A stretch of 64,000 nt of DNA from Gryllotalpicola ginsengisoli DSM 22003 (lineage in GTDB: Bacteria; Actinomycetota; Actinomycetes; Actinomycetales; Microbacteriaceae), in contig NZ_AULK01000001.1 in NCBI RefSeq assembly GCF_000419445.1, positions 434,001 through 498,000 on the forward strand. The letters run 5' to 3'. Positions 52,736 to 62,471 of the stretch are shown piece by piece. The notes under the pieces are model-generated. The model searched no databases, was not told the DNA's origin, and was given only the letters and a program-made list of their open reading frames with translations. The position numbers and the translations under genes were made by a program. How positions within the stretch are numbered: the stretch's first letter is position 1; every line of letters starts with the position of its first letter.

Positions 52736-55300
52736 GTGCCCGGAGAGAACCTCACCCGCGTCGAAGCCGCCGAACGCAAAGCCGTCGTCTCGCCCCACTC
52801 GTACGAGATCAAGCTCGACCTCACGACCGGGCCGGAGGTCTTCCGCAGCGAGACCAAGGTGACGTTCTCGGCCACGGCGGGCGCCTCGACGTTCATCGAC
52901 CTGATCTCCAAGACGGTGCATTCGGTGACGCTCAACGGGCAGGCGCTGGAGGTGGCATCCGTGAACGACGGCGTGCGCATCCAGCTTCCCGAGCTGGCCG
53001 CAGAGAACACGCTCGTGGTGGTCGCCGACGCGATGTACACCAACACCGGCGAGGGCCTGCACCGCTTCGTCGACCCCGTCGACGGCGAGGTGTACCTGTA
53101 CTCGCAGTTCGAGGTGCCCGACGCGCGGCGCGTCTTCGCCGTGTTCGAGCAGCCCGACCTCAAGGCGACCTACCGGTTCACGGTGACGGCGCCGGCGGAC
53201 TGGGTCGTGGTCAGCAACTCCCCCACCCCCGAGCCGATCTTCTCCGGCCCGGTCGACGGCGCCTCGCTGAAGGACACCCGCACCTGGGTGTTCGACCCCA
53301 CCCCGCCGCTGTCCTCATACATCACCGCGATCGTCGCCGGCCCGTACCAGGGGGCGTTCAGCGAGCTGACCAGCACCGACGGCCGCACCATCCCGCTCGG
53401 CGCGTACGCGCGCAAGTCGCTGTTCCCCTACCTCGACGCCGACTACATCTTCGAGAAGACCCGGCAGGGCTTCGCCTTCTTCGAGTCGAAGTTCGGCCGG
53501 CCGTATCCGTTCGCCAAGTACGACCAGCTGTTCGTGCCCGAGTTCAACGCGGGCGCCATGGAGAACGCGGGCGCCGTGACGCACACCGAGGCGTACGTGT
53601 TCCGCTCCAAGGTCGCCGACGCGGTGCGCGAGCGCCGGGTGGTCACGATCCTGCACGAGCTCGCGCACATGTGGTTCGGCGACCTGGTCACCATGAAATG
53701 GTGGAACGACCTGTGGCTCAACGAGTCGTTCGCCGAGTACGCCTCCACCCTCGCCACGGCCGAGGCCACCGAGTGGACCGAGGCGTGGGCGACCTTCGCC
53801 TCGACCGAGAAGAGCTGGGCGTACAACCAGGACCAGCTGCCATCGACGCATCCGATCGTCGCCGACATCCGCGACCTCGAGGACGTACAGGTCAACTTCG
53901 ACGGCATCACCTACGCCAAGGGCGCCTCGGTGCTCAAGCAGCTGGTCGCCTGGGTCGGGCAGGACGCGTTCCTCGCCGGCGTGCACGAGTACTTCGAGAA
54001 GCACGCCTACTCGAACACCGAACTGAAGGACCTGCTGGTCGAGCTCGAGGCGACCAGCGGCCGCGACCTCGGCGACTGGTCGAAGAAGTGGCTCGAGACC
54101 GCCGGCGTCAACACGCTGCGACCCGAGATCGAGACGGATGCCTCCGGCCGCATCACCTCATTCGCGGTGCTGCAGTCCGCTTCGGCCGACTACCCGACGA
54201 TCCGCCCGCACCGGCTCGCGATCGGCTTCTACACCCTCTCGGGCGACACCCTGAGCCGCACGCACCGCGTCGAACTCGACGTGGACGGCGAGCGGACCGA
54301 GGTCGCCGAGCTCGTCGGCCTCGAGCAGCCCGACCTCGTGCTGCTCAACGACGACGACCTGGCCTACGCCAAGATCCGCCTCGACGGGCGCTCGCTCGCC
54401 ACCGCCGTCGCGCACCTCGGCAAGATCGACAGCGAGCTGGCGCGCGCCGTGATCTGGGGCGCCGTGTGGGACGCCACGCGCGACGCCGAGGCGAAGGCCA
54501 GCGACTTCGTGCGGCTCGTGCTGAACAACATCGGCGCCGAAACCGGCTCGACCACGATGCGCACCGCGCTCGGACAGCTGGTGCTGTCGGTCGGCGCGTA
54601 CGTCGCGCCCGAGAAGCGCCAGGCGGCCGGAATCGCCGCGGCCGACGCGCTTTGGGCGCTCGCGCAGCAGGCCGAGCCGGGCAGCGACGCCCAGTTCCAG
54701 TTCGTGAAGACCTTCGCGCAGCTCGCGCAGACCGACGAGCAGCTCGCCGCGGTGGCGGGCCTGCGCGACGGCTCGGTCGAGCTGGCCGGGCTGAGCGTCG
54801 ACACCGACCTCGCCTGGGAGCTGCTGCAGTCGCTGGTCGTCGGTGGCAAGGCCGGCGCCGACGAGATCGACGCGGCCCTCGACGCGGACAACACCGCCAG
54901 CGGGCAGCAGTCGGCCGCGCACGCCCGCGCGGCGCTGCCGACCGCCGAGGGCAAGGCCGCCGCGTGGGCGTCGGTGGTCGAGCAGGCGGGCGCGCCGAAC
55001 CTGATCGTGCGCGCCACCGGCCTCGGCTTCCAGCGGGCCCGCGACCACGGGCTGCTCGAGCCGTACGTGGGCAAGTACTTCGCCGCGCTGCGCGAGCTCT
55101 GGGAGACCCGCAGCTACGCGATCGCCGCCGGCCTGATCAACGGCATGTACCCGTTCACGCTCGCGAACGAGGAGCTGGCCGAGGCGACCCGGGCCTGGCT
55201 CGCCGAGAACCCCGAGCCGGCCGCCCTGCGCCGCCTCGTCGTGGAGAACCTCGCGCGCGTGGAGCGCGCGCTCAAGGTGCAGGCGGCGGATGCGGCGTAG
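52736..55300 (+). CDS. pepN: Aminopeptidase N (M1 family)
   Basis: An 854-residue M1 zinc aminopeptidase. The substrate-anchoring motif GAMENAGAVTH and the zinc site HELAH at residues 307-311 (ILHELAHMWFGDLVTMKWWNDLWLNESF) are intact, and the ERAP1-like C-terminal helical domain follows. It removes N-terminal residues from peptides, finishing Clp and oligopeptidase products. The GTG at 52736 has GAAGGAG 5 bases upstream, and a TAAGGT box lies at 52687-52692. Confidence 0.97.
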   Translation: MPGENLTRVEAAERKAVVSPHSYEIKLDLTTGPEVFRSETKVTFSATAGASTFIDLISKTVHSVTLNGQALEVASVNDGVRIQLPELAAENTLVVVADAMYTNTGEGLHRFVDPVDGEVYLYSQFEVPDARRVFAVFEQPDLKATYRFTVTAPADWVVVSNSPTPEPIFSGPVDGASLKDTRTWVFDPTPPLSSYITAIVAGPYQGAFSELTSTDGRTIPLGAYARKSLFPYLDADYIFEKTRQGFAFFESKFGRPYPFAKYDQLFVPEFNAGAMENAGAVTHTEAYVFRSKVADAVRERRVVTILHELAHMWFGDLVTMKWWNDLWLNESFAEYASTLATAEATEWTEAWATFASTEKSWAYNQDQLPSTHPIVADIRDLEDVQVNFDGITYAKGASVLKQLVAWVGQDAFLAGVHEYFEKHAYSNTELKDLLVELEATSGRDLGDWSKKWLETAGVNTLRPEIETDASGRITSFAVLQSASADYPTIRPHRLAIGFYTLSGDTLSRTHRVELDVDGERTEVAELVGLEQPDLVLLNDDDLAYAKIRLDGRSLATAVAHLGKIDSELARAVIWGAVWDATRDAEAKASDFVRLVLNNIGAETGSTTMRTALGQLVLSVGAYVAPEKRQAAGIAAADALWALAQQAEPGSDAQFQFVKTFAQLAQTDEQLAAVAGLRDGSVELAGLSVDTDLAWELLQSLVVGGKAGADEIDAALDADNTASGQQSAAHARAALPTAEGKAAAWASVVEQAGAPNLIVRATGLGFQRARDHGLLEPYVGKYFAALRELWETRSYAIAAGLINGMYPFTLANEELAEATRAWLAENPEPAALRRLVVENLARVERALKVQAADAA

Positions 55301-55303
55301 CAC

Positions 55304-55336
55304 TGGTCTCCATTCACGCTTCGCGTGAGTCGACCA
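55304..55336. repeat. REP-like palindrome, copy 2, behind pepN (with a partial tandem copy)
   Basis: A 33-bp palindrome from TGGT to ACCA around TCACGC-TTC-GCGTGA, matching 31273-31305 at 27 of 33 positions without gaps. The right arm (CGCGTGAGTCGACCAGCGG, 55322-55340) is repeated at 55344-55362 with a period of 22 bp. It resembles, from memory, TGGTCTCGATACGC-type palindromes common in Microbacteriaceae genomes. Confidence 0.65.
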
Positions 55337-55398
55337 GCGGCGGCGCGTGAGTCGACCAGCGGGCGGCGTAGTACCTGGGTCTGATGCATCCGTACCGC

Positions 55399-55438
55399 AA
55401 GAAGGGCCTCGCGCACGATGTGCGCCGAGGCCCTTCTT
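55399..55438 (+). terminator. Terminator of pepN
   Basis: A long stem (AAGAAGGGCCTCG with CGAGGCCCTTCTT, extended by CGCAC/GTGCG with one bulge), ending just before the promoter of the next gene. Confidence 0.8.
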
Positions 55439-55441
55439 CCG

Positions 55442-55447
55442 TAGCGT
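55442..55447 (+). promoter_or_regulatory. -10 box (TAGCGT) for leaderless ABC-two-component transcript
   Basis: TAGCGT ends 7 nt before the ATG at 55455. Confidence 0.55.
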
Positions 55448-55454
55448 TGCCCGC

Positions 55455-56366
55455 ATGATCGAACTCCAGCACCTCAGCAAGAGGTACGGATCCAAGCTCG
55501 CGGTGGACGACGTGTCGTTCACCGTCCGCCCCGGCATCGTGACCGGGTTCCTCGGCCCCAACGGCGCGGGCAAGTCGACGACCATGCGCATGATCATGGG
55601 TCTCGACCGGCCGACGACCGGAACCGTCACCGTGAACGGGAAGCACTACCCCGAGCACCGCGACCCGCTGCGGCAGGTCGGCGCGCTGCTCGAGGCGAAG
55701 GCGGTGCACACCGGCCGCAGCGCCTACAACCACCTGCTCGCCCTCGCCGCCACCCACGGCATCCCGAAGGCGCGCGTCGGCGAGGTGATCGAGATGACCG
55801 GCCTCGAGAAGGTGGCCGGCAAGCGCGTCGGCGGTTTCTCCCTCGGCATGGGCCAGCGCCTCGGCATCGCCGCCGCGCTGCTCGGCGACCCGCAGACGCT
55901 CATCCTCGACGAGCCCGTCAACGGCCTCGACCCCGAGGGCGTGCTGTGGGTGCGCCAGCTCACCCGCTACCTCGCCTCGCAGGGGCGCACCGTCTTCCTC
56001 TCCAGCCACCTGATGAGCGAGATGGCGCAGACCGCGGACCACGTCATCGTGCTCGGCCGCGGCCGCGTGCTGGCGGATGCCCCGATCGCATCGATCCTCT
56101 CCGGCGCGACCGGGCAGCGCGTCACCGTGCGCACGCCGACCCCGCAGCGCCTCGTCGAGGTGATCTCGGGCCCCGACGTGACCGTCGAGCAGGGAGCCGA
56201 CGGCTCGCTCTCGGTCGCCGGCATCGGCGCGGCGCAGATCGGCGAGGCCGCGGCCGGCGCCGGCGTCGTGCTGCACGAGCTGACCCCCGTTTCCGCAAGC
56301 CTCGAAGAGGCCTACCTCGAACTGACCCAGGACGAGGTCGAATACCACTCAGAGGTGACCCGATGA
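55455..56366 (+). CDS. ABC transporter ATPase (DrrA/BcrA-like)
   Basis: A 303-residue ATPase with Walker A GPNGAGKST (residues 34-42), the subfamily signature FSLGMGQRLGIAAALL, Walker B TLILDEPVNGLDPEG and H-loop VFLSSHLMSEM. A C-terminal regulatory region of about 90 residues follows, as in drug-export ATPases. First gene of a four-gene unit with its permease, histidine kinase and response regulator. Confidence 0.92.
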   Translation: MIELQHLSKRYGSKLAVDDVSFTVRPGIVTGFLGPNGAGKSTTMRMIMGLDRPTTGTVTVNGKHYPEHRDPLRQVGALLEAKAVHTGRSAYNHLLALAATHGIPKARVGEVIEMTGLEKVAGKRVGGFSLGMGQRLGIAAALLGDPQTLILDEPVNGLDPEGVLWVRQLTRYLASQGRTVFLSSHLMSEMAQTADHVIVLGRGRVLADAPIASILSGATGQRVTVRTPTPQRLVEVISGPDVTVEQGADGSLSVAGIGAAQIGEAAAGAGVVLHELTPVSASLEEAYLELTQDEVEYHSEVTR

Positions 56367-57232
56367 CCGCAGTGGCCGCGCCGCAGGCGCCCGCAGACCT
56401 GACCGGTGTGCGACTGACCTTCCCCCGCCTCGTGCGCAGCGAGTGGATCAAGCTGCGTACCATCCGCTCCACGGTCTGGTGCTTCGCGATCCTCTTCGTG
56501 CTGAACGTGGGCCTGCCCGTGCTCGTCTCCGCCGTGGGCCACCTCGGCGACGGGAAGGGCCTCACGGGCGACGCCGCCAACGCGGTCGTGGTGCAGGTGG
56601 CCACGCTCGGCGTGAACCTCACCTCGCTCGTCGTCGCGGTGCTCGGGGTGCTGATCATGACCGGTGAGTACACGACGGGCATGATCCGCGCCACCTTCAC
56701 CGCCGACCCGGGCCGGCTCGGCGCCGTGTTCGCCAAGGCGCTCGTGCTCGCGGTCACCACCTTCGTGCTCAGTGCCGCCTCCACTTGGATCGGGGTCGCG
56801 CTCGCCGCGCCGACCCTCGAAGGCAAGGGCGTGGCGGTGAACCTCGGCGAGTCCGCCGTGGTGCTGCCGATCCTCGGCTCGAGCGTCTATGTCACCCTGC
56901 TCGCGCTGCTCGCCTTCGGCATCGGGCTGCTCGTGCGCACCACCGCCGGCGGCATCGCCATCACCCTCGGGCTGCTGCTCGTGGTGCCGACGATGCTGCA
57001 GGTGATCGGCGGGCTGATGGACGCGAACTGGCTGCTCGACGTGAACCAGTTCCTGCCCTCGGAGGCCGGCCGCGAGCTGTACAGCTACGACGCCGGCAGC
57101 GGCGCGTCCGGCGCCGACACCGGCGGCGACGTGATCCAGCTGAACGGATGGTCCGCCTTCGGCGTCACCGCGGGGCTGACCTTCCTGGTCGGGGCCGTCG
57201 CCACCGTGCTCGCCAAGCGCCGGGACGCGTGA
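56363..57232 (+). CDS. ABC transporter permease (ABC2 type)
   Basis: A 289-residue membrane protein with six helices. It begins with a cytoplasmic stretch and LVRSEWIKLRTIRSTVW, the standard start of actinobacterial ABC2-type permeases, and contains LIMTGEYTTGMIRATFTADP. It overlaps both neighbours by four bases (ATGA before, GTGA after), so all are coupled. Probably exports a drug, peptide or lipid. Confidence 0.9.
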   Translation: MTAVAAPQAPADLTGVRLTFPRLVRSEWIKLRTIRSTVWCFAILFVLNVGLPVLVSAVGHLGDGKGLTGDAANAVVVQVATLGVNLTSLVVAVLGVLIMTGEYTTGMIRATFTADPGRLGAVFAKALVLAVTTFVLSAASTWIGVALAAPTLEGKGVAVNLGESAVVLPILGSSVYVTLLALLAFGIGLLVRTTAGGIAITLGLLLVVPTMLQVIGGLMDANWLLDVNQFLPSEAGRELYSYDAGSGASGADTGGDVIQLNGWSAFGVTAGLTFLVGAVATVLAKRRDA

Positions 57233-58503
57233 GCCTTCCCCCGTCGAATCAGGACGACCTCCGGCTGCCGCGGCCGCCGGGGGTCGTCCGGCAGTTCTGG
57301 GCCAGGCACCCGCGGCTCGCCGACGCGCTGATCGCGCTGTTCTGGGGGCTGCCCGCACTGCTCATCACGGTCGCGACCCTGCTGCCCACGGGCGGCCGTG
57401 CCGCGACGCTCGGGCCGTGGGGCGCGCTCATCGGCGCGCTCGCGATCACCGGGGCATCCGTGGGCTTCTTCGTGCGCCGCACCCGGCCGATCCTCGCCGT
57501 CTGTCTGCTCGCGATCGCCCTGCTGCCGTCGGTGTTCACCGCCCAGAGCCCCGGCCAGCTGCTGCCCGTGTTCGGCATCTACAGCCTGGCGGTGTACCGC
57601 TCGAACGCGACCGCCTGGATCGGCGCCGCCGCCCTCGAGCTCGGCTCGACGCTCTACGCGTGGGCGGCGTGGCCGGGCCTGCAGGAGCACACGCTCGCCC
57701 GCTCGCCGCTGCAGTGGGCCGCCGTGCTGGCGATCGAACTGCTCGTCGCGCTGCTGCTCGGCACGACGGTCGGCGGCCGCAAACGCTACCTGGCCGCCCT
57801 GATCGACCGCGCCCACCAGCTCGCCCGCGAGCGCGACCAGCAGGCGCAGCTCTCCGCGGCCGCCGAGCGGGCGCGCATCGCCCGCGAGATGCACGACGTC
57901 GTGTCGCATTCGCTCACCGTCATGGTGACCCTCGCCGAGGGCTCCGCGTTCTCGGCCGAGGCCGACCCGCGCCGTGCCGCCGACGCGATGCGCCAGGTCG
58001 CCGAGACCGGCCGCGCCGCGCTCAGCGACATGAGACGGATGCTCGGCGTGCTCGGCGGCGACGGAGAGGCCGCCCTCGCCCCGCAGCCCACGGCGGCCGA
58101 GCTGCCGGCGCTCGCCGAGCGCTTCCGCGACCTCGGGCTGCCGGTCACGCTCCGCGTCGACGGGGAGCTCGCCCCCGACCCGGCGGTGCAGCTGGCCGTG
58201 CACCGGGTCGTGCAGGAGTCGCTGACCAACGCGCTGCGCTACGCGCACGGCCCGACCGAGGTCGCGGTGCGCATCGACGCCGACGGCGACCCGGTCGTCA
58301 TCACCGTCGAGGACGACGGGCTGCCCGGCATCCCCACGCCGTCGGTCGGCGCCGGCCGCGGCATCATCGGCATGGCGGAGAGGGTCGCCGCGCTCGGCGG
58401 CTCGCTCGCCGCCGGTCCGCGCGACGGCCGCGGCTGGCGGGTCTCGGCGGTGCTGCCCGGCGCCCGCGGTACCGCACGGGCGGCGCAGAAGGAGGAGGTC
58501 TGA
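57229..58503 (+). CDS. Sensor histidine kinase (HisKA_3, NarL-type)
   Basis: A 424-residue kinase. Four to six membrane helices fill residues about 30-190 with almost no outside loops, so it senses within or near the membrane. The dimerisation domain has the phospho-acceptor His222 in IAREMHDVVSHSL, and the HATPase domain has N-box VVQESLTNALRYA and GRGIIGMAERVAALGG. The GTG at 57229 overlaps the permease stop. Small-loop kinases next to ABC exporters often sense antibiotics through the transporter itself. Confidence 0.92.
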   Translation: MSLPPSNQDDLRLPRPPGVVRQFWARHPRLADALIALFWGLPALLITVATLLPTGGRAATLGPWGALIGALAITGASVGFFVRRTRPILAVCLLAIALLPSVFTAQSPGQLLPVFGIYSLAVYRSNATAWIGAAALELGSTLYAWAAWPGLQEHTLARSPLQWAAVLAIELLVALLLGTTVGGRKRYLAALIDRAHQLARERDQQAQLSAAAERARIAREMHDVVSHSLTVMVTLAEGSAFSAEADPRRAADAMRQVAETGRAALSDMRRMLGVLGGDGEAALAPQPTAAELPALAERFRDLGLPVTLRVDGELAPDPAVQLAVHRVVQESLTNALRYAHGPTEVAVRIDADGDPVVITVEDDGLPGIPTPSVGAGRGIIGMAERVAALGGSLAAGPRDGRGWRVSAVLPGARGTARAAQKEEV

Positions 58504-59154
58504 GTGATCCGAGTGGCGATCGCCGACGATCAGGCGCTGGTGCGGATGGGGTTCCGCATGGTGCTCGACGCACACCCCGATCTCGAGGTGATCGGTGAAG
58601 CATCCGATGGGGCCGAGGCGATCGAACTCGCCCGCCGCACCCGGCCCGACGTCGTGCTCATGGACGTGCGCATGCCGAACGTGGACGGCATCGCCGCGAC
58701 CTCCGCGATCCTCGCCGAGCTGCCCGCGACCCGCGTGCTCGTGCTGACCACCTTCGACCTCGACGAGTACGCGTTCGGCGCGCTGCGGGCCGGCGCGAGC
58801 GGGTTCCTGCTCAAGGATGCGCGGCCGGAGGACCTGCTGGGCGCGATCCGCGCGGTCGCCGCCGGCGACGCCGTCGTCGCGCCGCGCGTGACCAGGCGGC
58901 TGCTCGAGCTGTTCGGGCACGAGCTGCCCGAGGGCCGACGGGCGGACCCGGCCGAAGGGCTCACGCCGCGCGAGCGGGAGATCCTCGTGGCCATCGGGCG
59001 GGGGCTGTCGAACCCCGAGATCGCCGCCGAGCTGTTCCTCACCGAGTCGACCGTGAAGACGCACGTGGGCCGGGTGCTCGCGAAGCTCGGGCTGCGCGAC
59101 CGGGTGCACGCGGTCATCTACGCCTACGAGCACGGCCTGCTCAGGGGCCTGTAA
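58504..59154 (+). CDS. Response regulator, LuxR/NarL type
   Basis: A 216-residue regulator with a receiver domain (acidic pair DD at 8-9, phospho-acceptor Asp54 in VVLMDVRMP, Lys in FLLKDARPEDLL) and a C-terminal LuxR helix-turn-helix (LTPREREILVAIGRGLSNPEIAAELFLTESTVKTHVGRVL). Its start directly follows the kinase stop. It should control the ABC operon; the presumed site over 55442-55447 was not identified. Confidence 0.94.
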   Translation: MIRVAIADDQALVRMGFRMVLDAHPDLEVIGEASDGAEAIELARRTRPDVVLMDVRMPNVDGIAATSAILAELPATRVLVLTTFDLDEYAFGALRAGASGFLLKDARPEDLLGAIRAVAAGDAVVAPRVTRRLLELFGHELPEGRRADPAEGLTPREREILVAIGRGLSNPEIAAELFLTESTVKTHVGRVLAKLGLRDRVHAVIYAYEHGLLRGL

Positions 59155-59166
59155 GGGCCGCCTTCC

Positions 59167-59172
59167 TAGGAT
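59167..59172 (+). promoter_or_regulatory. -10 box (TAGGAT) for leaderless mscS transcript
   Basis: TAGGAT ends 7 nt before the ATG at 59180; this spacing favours 59180 over an in-frame ATG at 59171, which lies inside the box. Confidence 0.55.
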
Positions 59173-59179
59173 GGGGCCG

Positions 59180-60277
59180 ATGAAGATCACTGGCGCCCTC
59201 ACCACGACCGCGACCGATGTTCTCGACGAGGTGCACGACTTCTTCACCCGCACGTTCCTCGGCGAGATCCTGGGCAAGGCGATCGGCGTCGCACTGATCA
59301 TCGCCTTCGCGATCCTGGCGACCTGGATCGTGCACATCCTGATCCGGCACGTCGTCGCGCGCATCGTCAACTCGGTCAAGCGCGCCCAGAACGTCGAGAC
59401 GACGCAGGCGCTGCAGATCTCCCCCATCACCTCGGTGCGCATCGTGCAGCGCACCCGCACGCTCGGCACGGTGCTCACCAACGTCGCCAACGTGACCATC
59501 ACCGTGATCGCCCTGCTGCTCATCGTCAACACGCTCAACCAGCAGATCCTCGGCTCGCTCGCGCTGCTCTCGGCCGCCGTCGGCGCCGGCCTCGGCTTCG
59601 GCGCGCAGAACATCGTGAAGGACGTGCTGAACGGCATCTTCCTCGTCATCGAGGACCAGATCGGCGTGGGCGACATCGTCGAGGCCGGGGTCGCCGGCAT
59701 GCCCACGACGGGCGTGATCGAGGCGGTCGGCATCCGCATCACCCAGGTGCGGGACGTGAACGGCACGATCTGGTACGTGCGCAACGGCGAGATCCTGCGC
59801 GTCGGCAACATGTCCCAGGGCTGGACCCGGGTCATCACCGACGTCGCCGTGCCGTACGACACCGACATCGACACGGTGCAGCAGAAGCTGCTCGAGGTGG
59901 CCGTCGGCCTCGCCTCCGAGGCGAAGTGGCGCACGCGCATCGTCGAGCGGCCCGAGGTGTGGGGCATCCAGTCGATCTCCGACGACATCGTCGTGCTTCG
60001 GGTGGTCGCGAAGACCGGCCCGAACGCCCGCGACGACGTGGCCCGCGAGCTCAACCGCCGCCTGTTCGCCGCCGCCACGGAGCTCGGCGTGCGCGTGCCG
60101 AAGCTGGAGAATCCGATCCTCCAGGGCTTCGAGACCGCCTCGTCGGTGAACGGCGCGAACCCGCCGCAGACCCGGCCCACGCCCGCCGTCGGCGAGCAGC
60201 CGAAGCCCAAGCGCGGCCGCGTGCTGCGCCGCAAGCCGCTGCTGGGCCAGGTGCCCGGCGAGGAGGAGCAGCCGTGA
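59180..60277 (+). CDS. MscS-family mechanosensitive ion channel
   Basis: A 365-residue channel with three predicted helices ([21 protein letters not shown]; a second near 100-125; the pore-lining [20 protein letters not shown]), the conserved [17 protein letters not shown] beta domain and an alpha/beta C-terminal part ending in a basic tail. It opens under membrane tension to release solutes in hypo-osmotic shock. The pore helix keeps the Ala/Gly packing of MscS. Its stop overlaps the globin GTG. Confidence 0.92.
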   Translation: MKITGALTTTATDVLDEVHDFFTRTFLGEILGKAIGVALIIAFAILATWIVHILIRHVVARIVNSVKRAQNVETTQALQISPITSVRIVQRTRTLGTVLTNVANVTITVIALLLIVNTLNQQILGSLALLSAAVGAGLGFGAQNIVKDVLNGIFLVIEDQIGVGDIVEAGVAGMPTTGVIEAVGIRITQVRDVNGTIWYVRNGEILRVGNMSQGWTRVITDVAVPYDTDIDTVQQKLLEVAVGLASEAKWRTRIVERPEVWGIQSISDDIVVLRVVAKTGPNARDDVARELNRRLFAAATELGVRVPKLENPILQGFETASSVNGANPPQTRPTPAVGEQPKPKRGRVLRRKPLLGQVPGEEEQP

Positions 60278-60756
60278 CCGACGAGACCCCTCCGGCACCC
60301 GAGGCGCAGCCGCCGGCCGCCCAGCCGCCGGCCGCCCAGCCGCTCATGCTGCGGCGCAGCGAGGGCGGCGAGCAGGCGGGCGGCTCGTTCTACGAGCAGG
60401 TCGGCGGCGCGCCCGTCTTCGCCAAGCTGGTGCACGTCTTCTACGAGGGCGTCGCCGGCGACGAGGTGCTGCGGCCCATGTACCCCGAGGCCGACCTCGG
60501 CCCCGCCGAGGAGCGGCTGCGCATGTTCCTCGAGCAGTACTGGGGCGGCCCCGGCACGTACGGCGAGCAGCGCGGCCACCCGCGCCTGCGCATGCGCCAC
60601 CTGCCGTTCAAGGTGAACCCCGAGGCGCGCGACCGCTGGCTCGGGCACATGCGGCATGCCGTCGACGAGCTGCACCTGCCGCCGTTGCAGGATGCGACTC
60701 TCTGGGGCTACCTCGAGCGCGCCGCACACGCGATGGTGAATACTTTCGAGGCATGA
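60274..60756 (+). CDS. Group II truncated hemoglobin (globin)
   Basis: A 160-residue protein with a Pro/Ala-rich N-terminal extension (residues 1-25, including a repeated PPAAQ) and a truncated globin domain: [67 protein letters not shown]. The His in MRHLPFKV is the likely proximal haem ligand, and the Tyr/Trp residues fit group II. It may bind O2 or NO. GTG overlaps the mscS stop and TGA overlaps the next ATG, so it is coupled to both. Confidence 0.92.
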   Translation: MTDETPPAPEAQPPAAQPPAAQPLMLRRSEGGEQAGGSFYEQVGGAPVFAKLVHVFYEGVAGDEVLRPMYPEADLGPAEERLRMFLEQYWGGPGTYGEQRGHPRLRMRHLPFKVNPEARDRWLGHMRHAVDELHLPPLQDATLWGYLERAAHAMVNTFEA

Positions 60757-62435
60757 CGGATGCCTCGACGACGAGCTCCCCTTCCCCCGATCTGACCTCC
60801 GACGCCATCATCGTCGGCCACGGCCTGGCCGGCCTGGTCGCCGCCTGCGAGCTGCTCGACCGCGGCAAGCGGGTGACCATCGTCGACCAGGAGCCCGCGG
60901 TCGCCCTCGGCGGGCAGGCGTTCTGGTCGTTCGGCGGGCTGTTCCTCGTCGACTCTCCCGAGCAGCGGCGGCTCGGGGTGCACGACTCGCTAGAACTGGC
61001 CCGGCAGGACTGGTTCGGCTCCGCCGGCTTCGACCGGGAGGAGGACGCCTGGCCGCGCCGCTGGGCCGAGGCGTACCTCGAGTTCGCCGCCGGCGAGAAG
61101 CGCGCGTGGCTGCGGGAGAAGGGCATCCGCATCTTCCCCCTGGTCGGCTGGGCCGAGCGCGGCGGCTCCTCCGCCGGCGGCCACGGCAACTCGGTGCCCC
61201 GGTTCCACATCGCCTGGGGCACCGGCCCCGGCGTGATCGCGCCCTTCGCCGAGCGCATCATGGCTGCCGCCCGGGCCGGCCTGCTGACCCTGCGCCACCG
61301 GCACCGGGTCGACGAGCTGATCGTCGAACAGGGCCGTGCCTGCGGCGTGCGCGGCGCGGTGCTGGCCGACGCGCCGATCCGCCGCGGCGAGGCCTCCAGC
61401 CGCGAGGTCGTGGGCGAGTTCGAGCTGCGCGCCGGCGCCGTGATCCTCGCCACGGGCGGCATCGGCGGCAATCACGACCTCGTCCGCGCGGCGTGGCCGG
61501 AGCGGCTCGGGTCGCCGCCGCAGGAGATGCTCTCCGGGGTTCCGGCGCACGTCGACGGGCGCATGCTCGCAATCGCGCAGGGGGCCGGCGCGCATCCGAT
61601 CAACGGCGACCGCATGTGGCACTACACCGAGGGCATCGCCAACTGGGATCCGATCTGGGCCAGGCACGGCATCCGTATCCTGCCCGGCCCGTCGTCGCTG
61701 TGGTTCGACGCGGTCGGCAACCGGCTGCCCGCCCCGAACTTCCCCGGCTTCGACACGCTCGCGACGCTCGAGCACATCGGCCGCACCGGGTACGACCACA
61801 CCTGGTTCGTGCTCACGCAGAAGATCATCGAGAAGGAGTTCGCGCTCTCCGGCAGCGAGCAGAATCCCGACCTGACCGGCAAGAGCGTGCGGCAGGTGCT
61901 GCGGCGGGTGCTGCCCGGGGCGCCCGGCCCGGTGGAGGCGTTCAAGCGCAACGGCGCCGACTTCGTGGTCGCCGACACGCTGCCCGAACTGCTCACGGGC
62001 ATGCTGGCCAAGACGGATGCGCCGCTCGACGTCACCCGCGTCGAGCGGCACATCGTCGAGCGCGACCGGGAGCTGGCGAATCCGTACAGCAAAGATCCGC
62101 AGCTGGCGGCGATCCGCGACGCGCGCCGGTACCCGGGCGACCGGCTCGGGCGGGTGGCCGCGCCGCACCGCATCCTCGACCCCAAGGCCGGCCCGCTCAT
62201 CGCGGTCAAGCTGCACCTCCTCACCCGCAAGAGCCTCGGCGGGCTCGAGACCGACCTCGACGCCCGGGTGCTGACGCCCGCGGGCGAGGTGCTCGACGGG
62301 CTCTACGCCGCGGGCGAGGTGGCCGGCTTCGGCGGCGGCGGCATGCACGGCTACCGGTCGCTGGAGGGCACCTTCCTCGGCGGCTGCCTGTTCAGCGGGC
62401 GCACCGCCGGGCGCGCCGCCGCGGCCGCGGTGTGA
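60753..62435 (+). CDS. FAD-binding dehydrogenase (KstD/fumarate-reductase-like family)
   Basis: A 560-residue flavoprotein. The N-terminal Rossmann motif is [19 protein letters not shown], with the second Gly-rich segment [22 protein letters not shown], and the C-terminal FAD contact [20 protein letters not shown]. It resembles the mycobacterial FAD-binding dehydrogenases grouped with KstD and fumarate reductase; the substrate is unknown. The ATG overlaps the globin stop by four bases. No membrane segment or signal peptide, so it is cytoplasmic. Confidence 0.9.
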   Translation: MTDASTTSSPSPDLTSDAIIVGHGLAGLVAACELLDRGKRVTIVDQEPAVALGGQAFWSFGGLFLVDSPEQRRLGVHDSLELARQDWFGSAGFDREEDAWPRRWAEAYLEFAAGEKRAWLREKGIRIFPLVGWAERGGSSAGGHGNSVPRFHIAWGTGPGVIAPFAERIMAAARAGLLTLRHRHRVDELIVEQGRACGVRGAVLADAPIRRGEASSREVVGEFELRAGAVILATGGIGGNHDLVRAAWPERLGSPPQEMLSGVPAHVDGRMLAIAQGAGAHPINGDRMWHYTEGIANWDPIWARHGIRILPGPSSLWFDAVGNRLPAPNFPGFDTLATLEHIGRTGYDHTWFVLTQKIIEKEFALSGSEQNPDLTGKSVRQVLRRVLPGAPGPVEAFKRNGADFVVADTLPELLTGMLAKTDAPLDVTRVERHIVERDRELANPYSKDPQLAAIRDARRYPGDRLGRVAAPHRILDPKAGPLIAVKLHLLTRKSLGGLETDLDARVLTPAGEVLDGLYAAGEVAGFGGGGMHGYRSLEGTFLGGCLFSGRTAGRAAAAAV

Positions 62436-62471
62436 CGGCCGTGTGATGAGGGACGGACGGGAGGCGCATCC

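Noticed and set aside
55301-55362. Short direct repeats behind pepN considered as a CRISPR fragment or att site
   Set aside because: Only two repeat copies with a 3-bp gap, no spacers, no integrase or cas genes; it fits a REP-like palindrome better.
57085-60729. A 1214-codon open frame on the minus strand
   Set aside because: It is antisense to the kinase, regulator, mscS and globin genes, all of which have clear motifs. Long antisense frames are normal in DNA this GC-rich.
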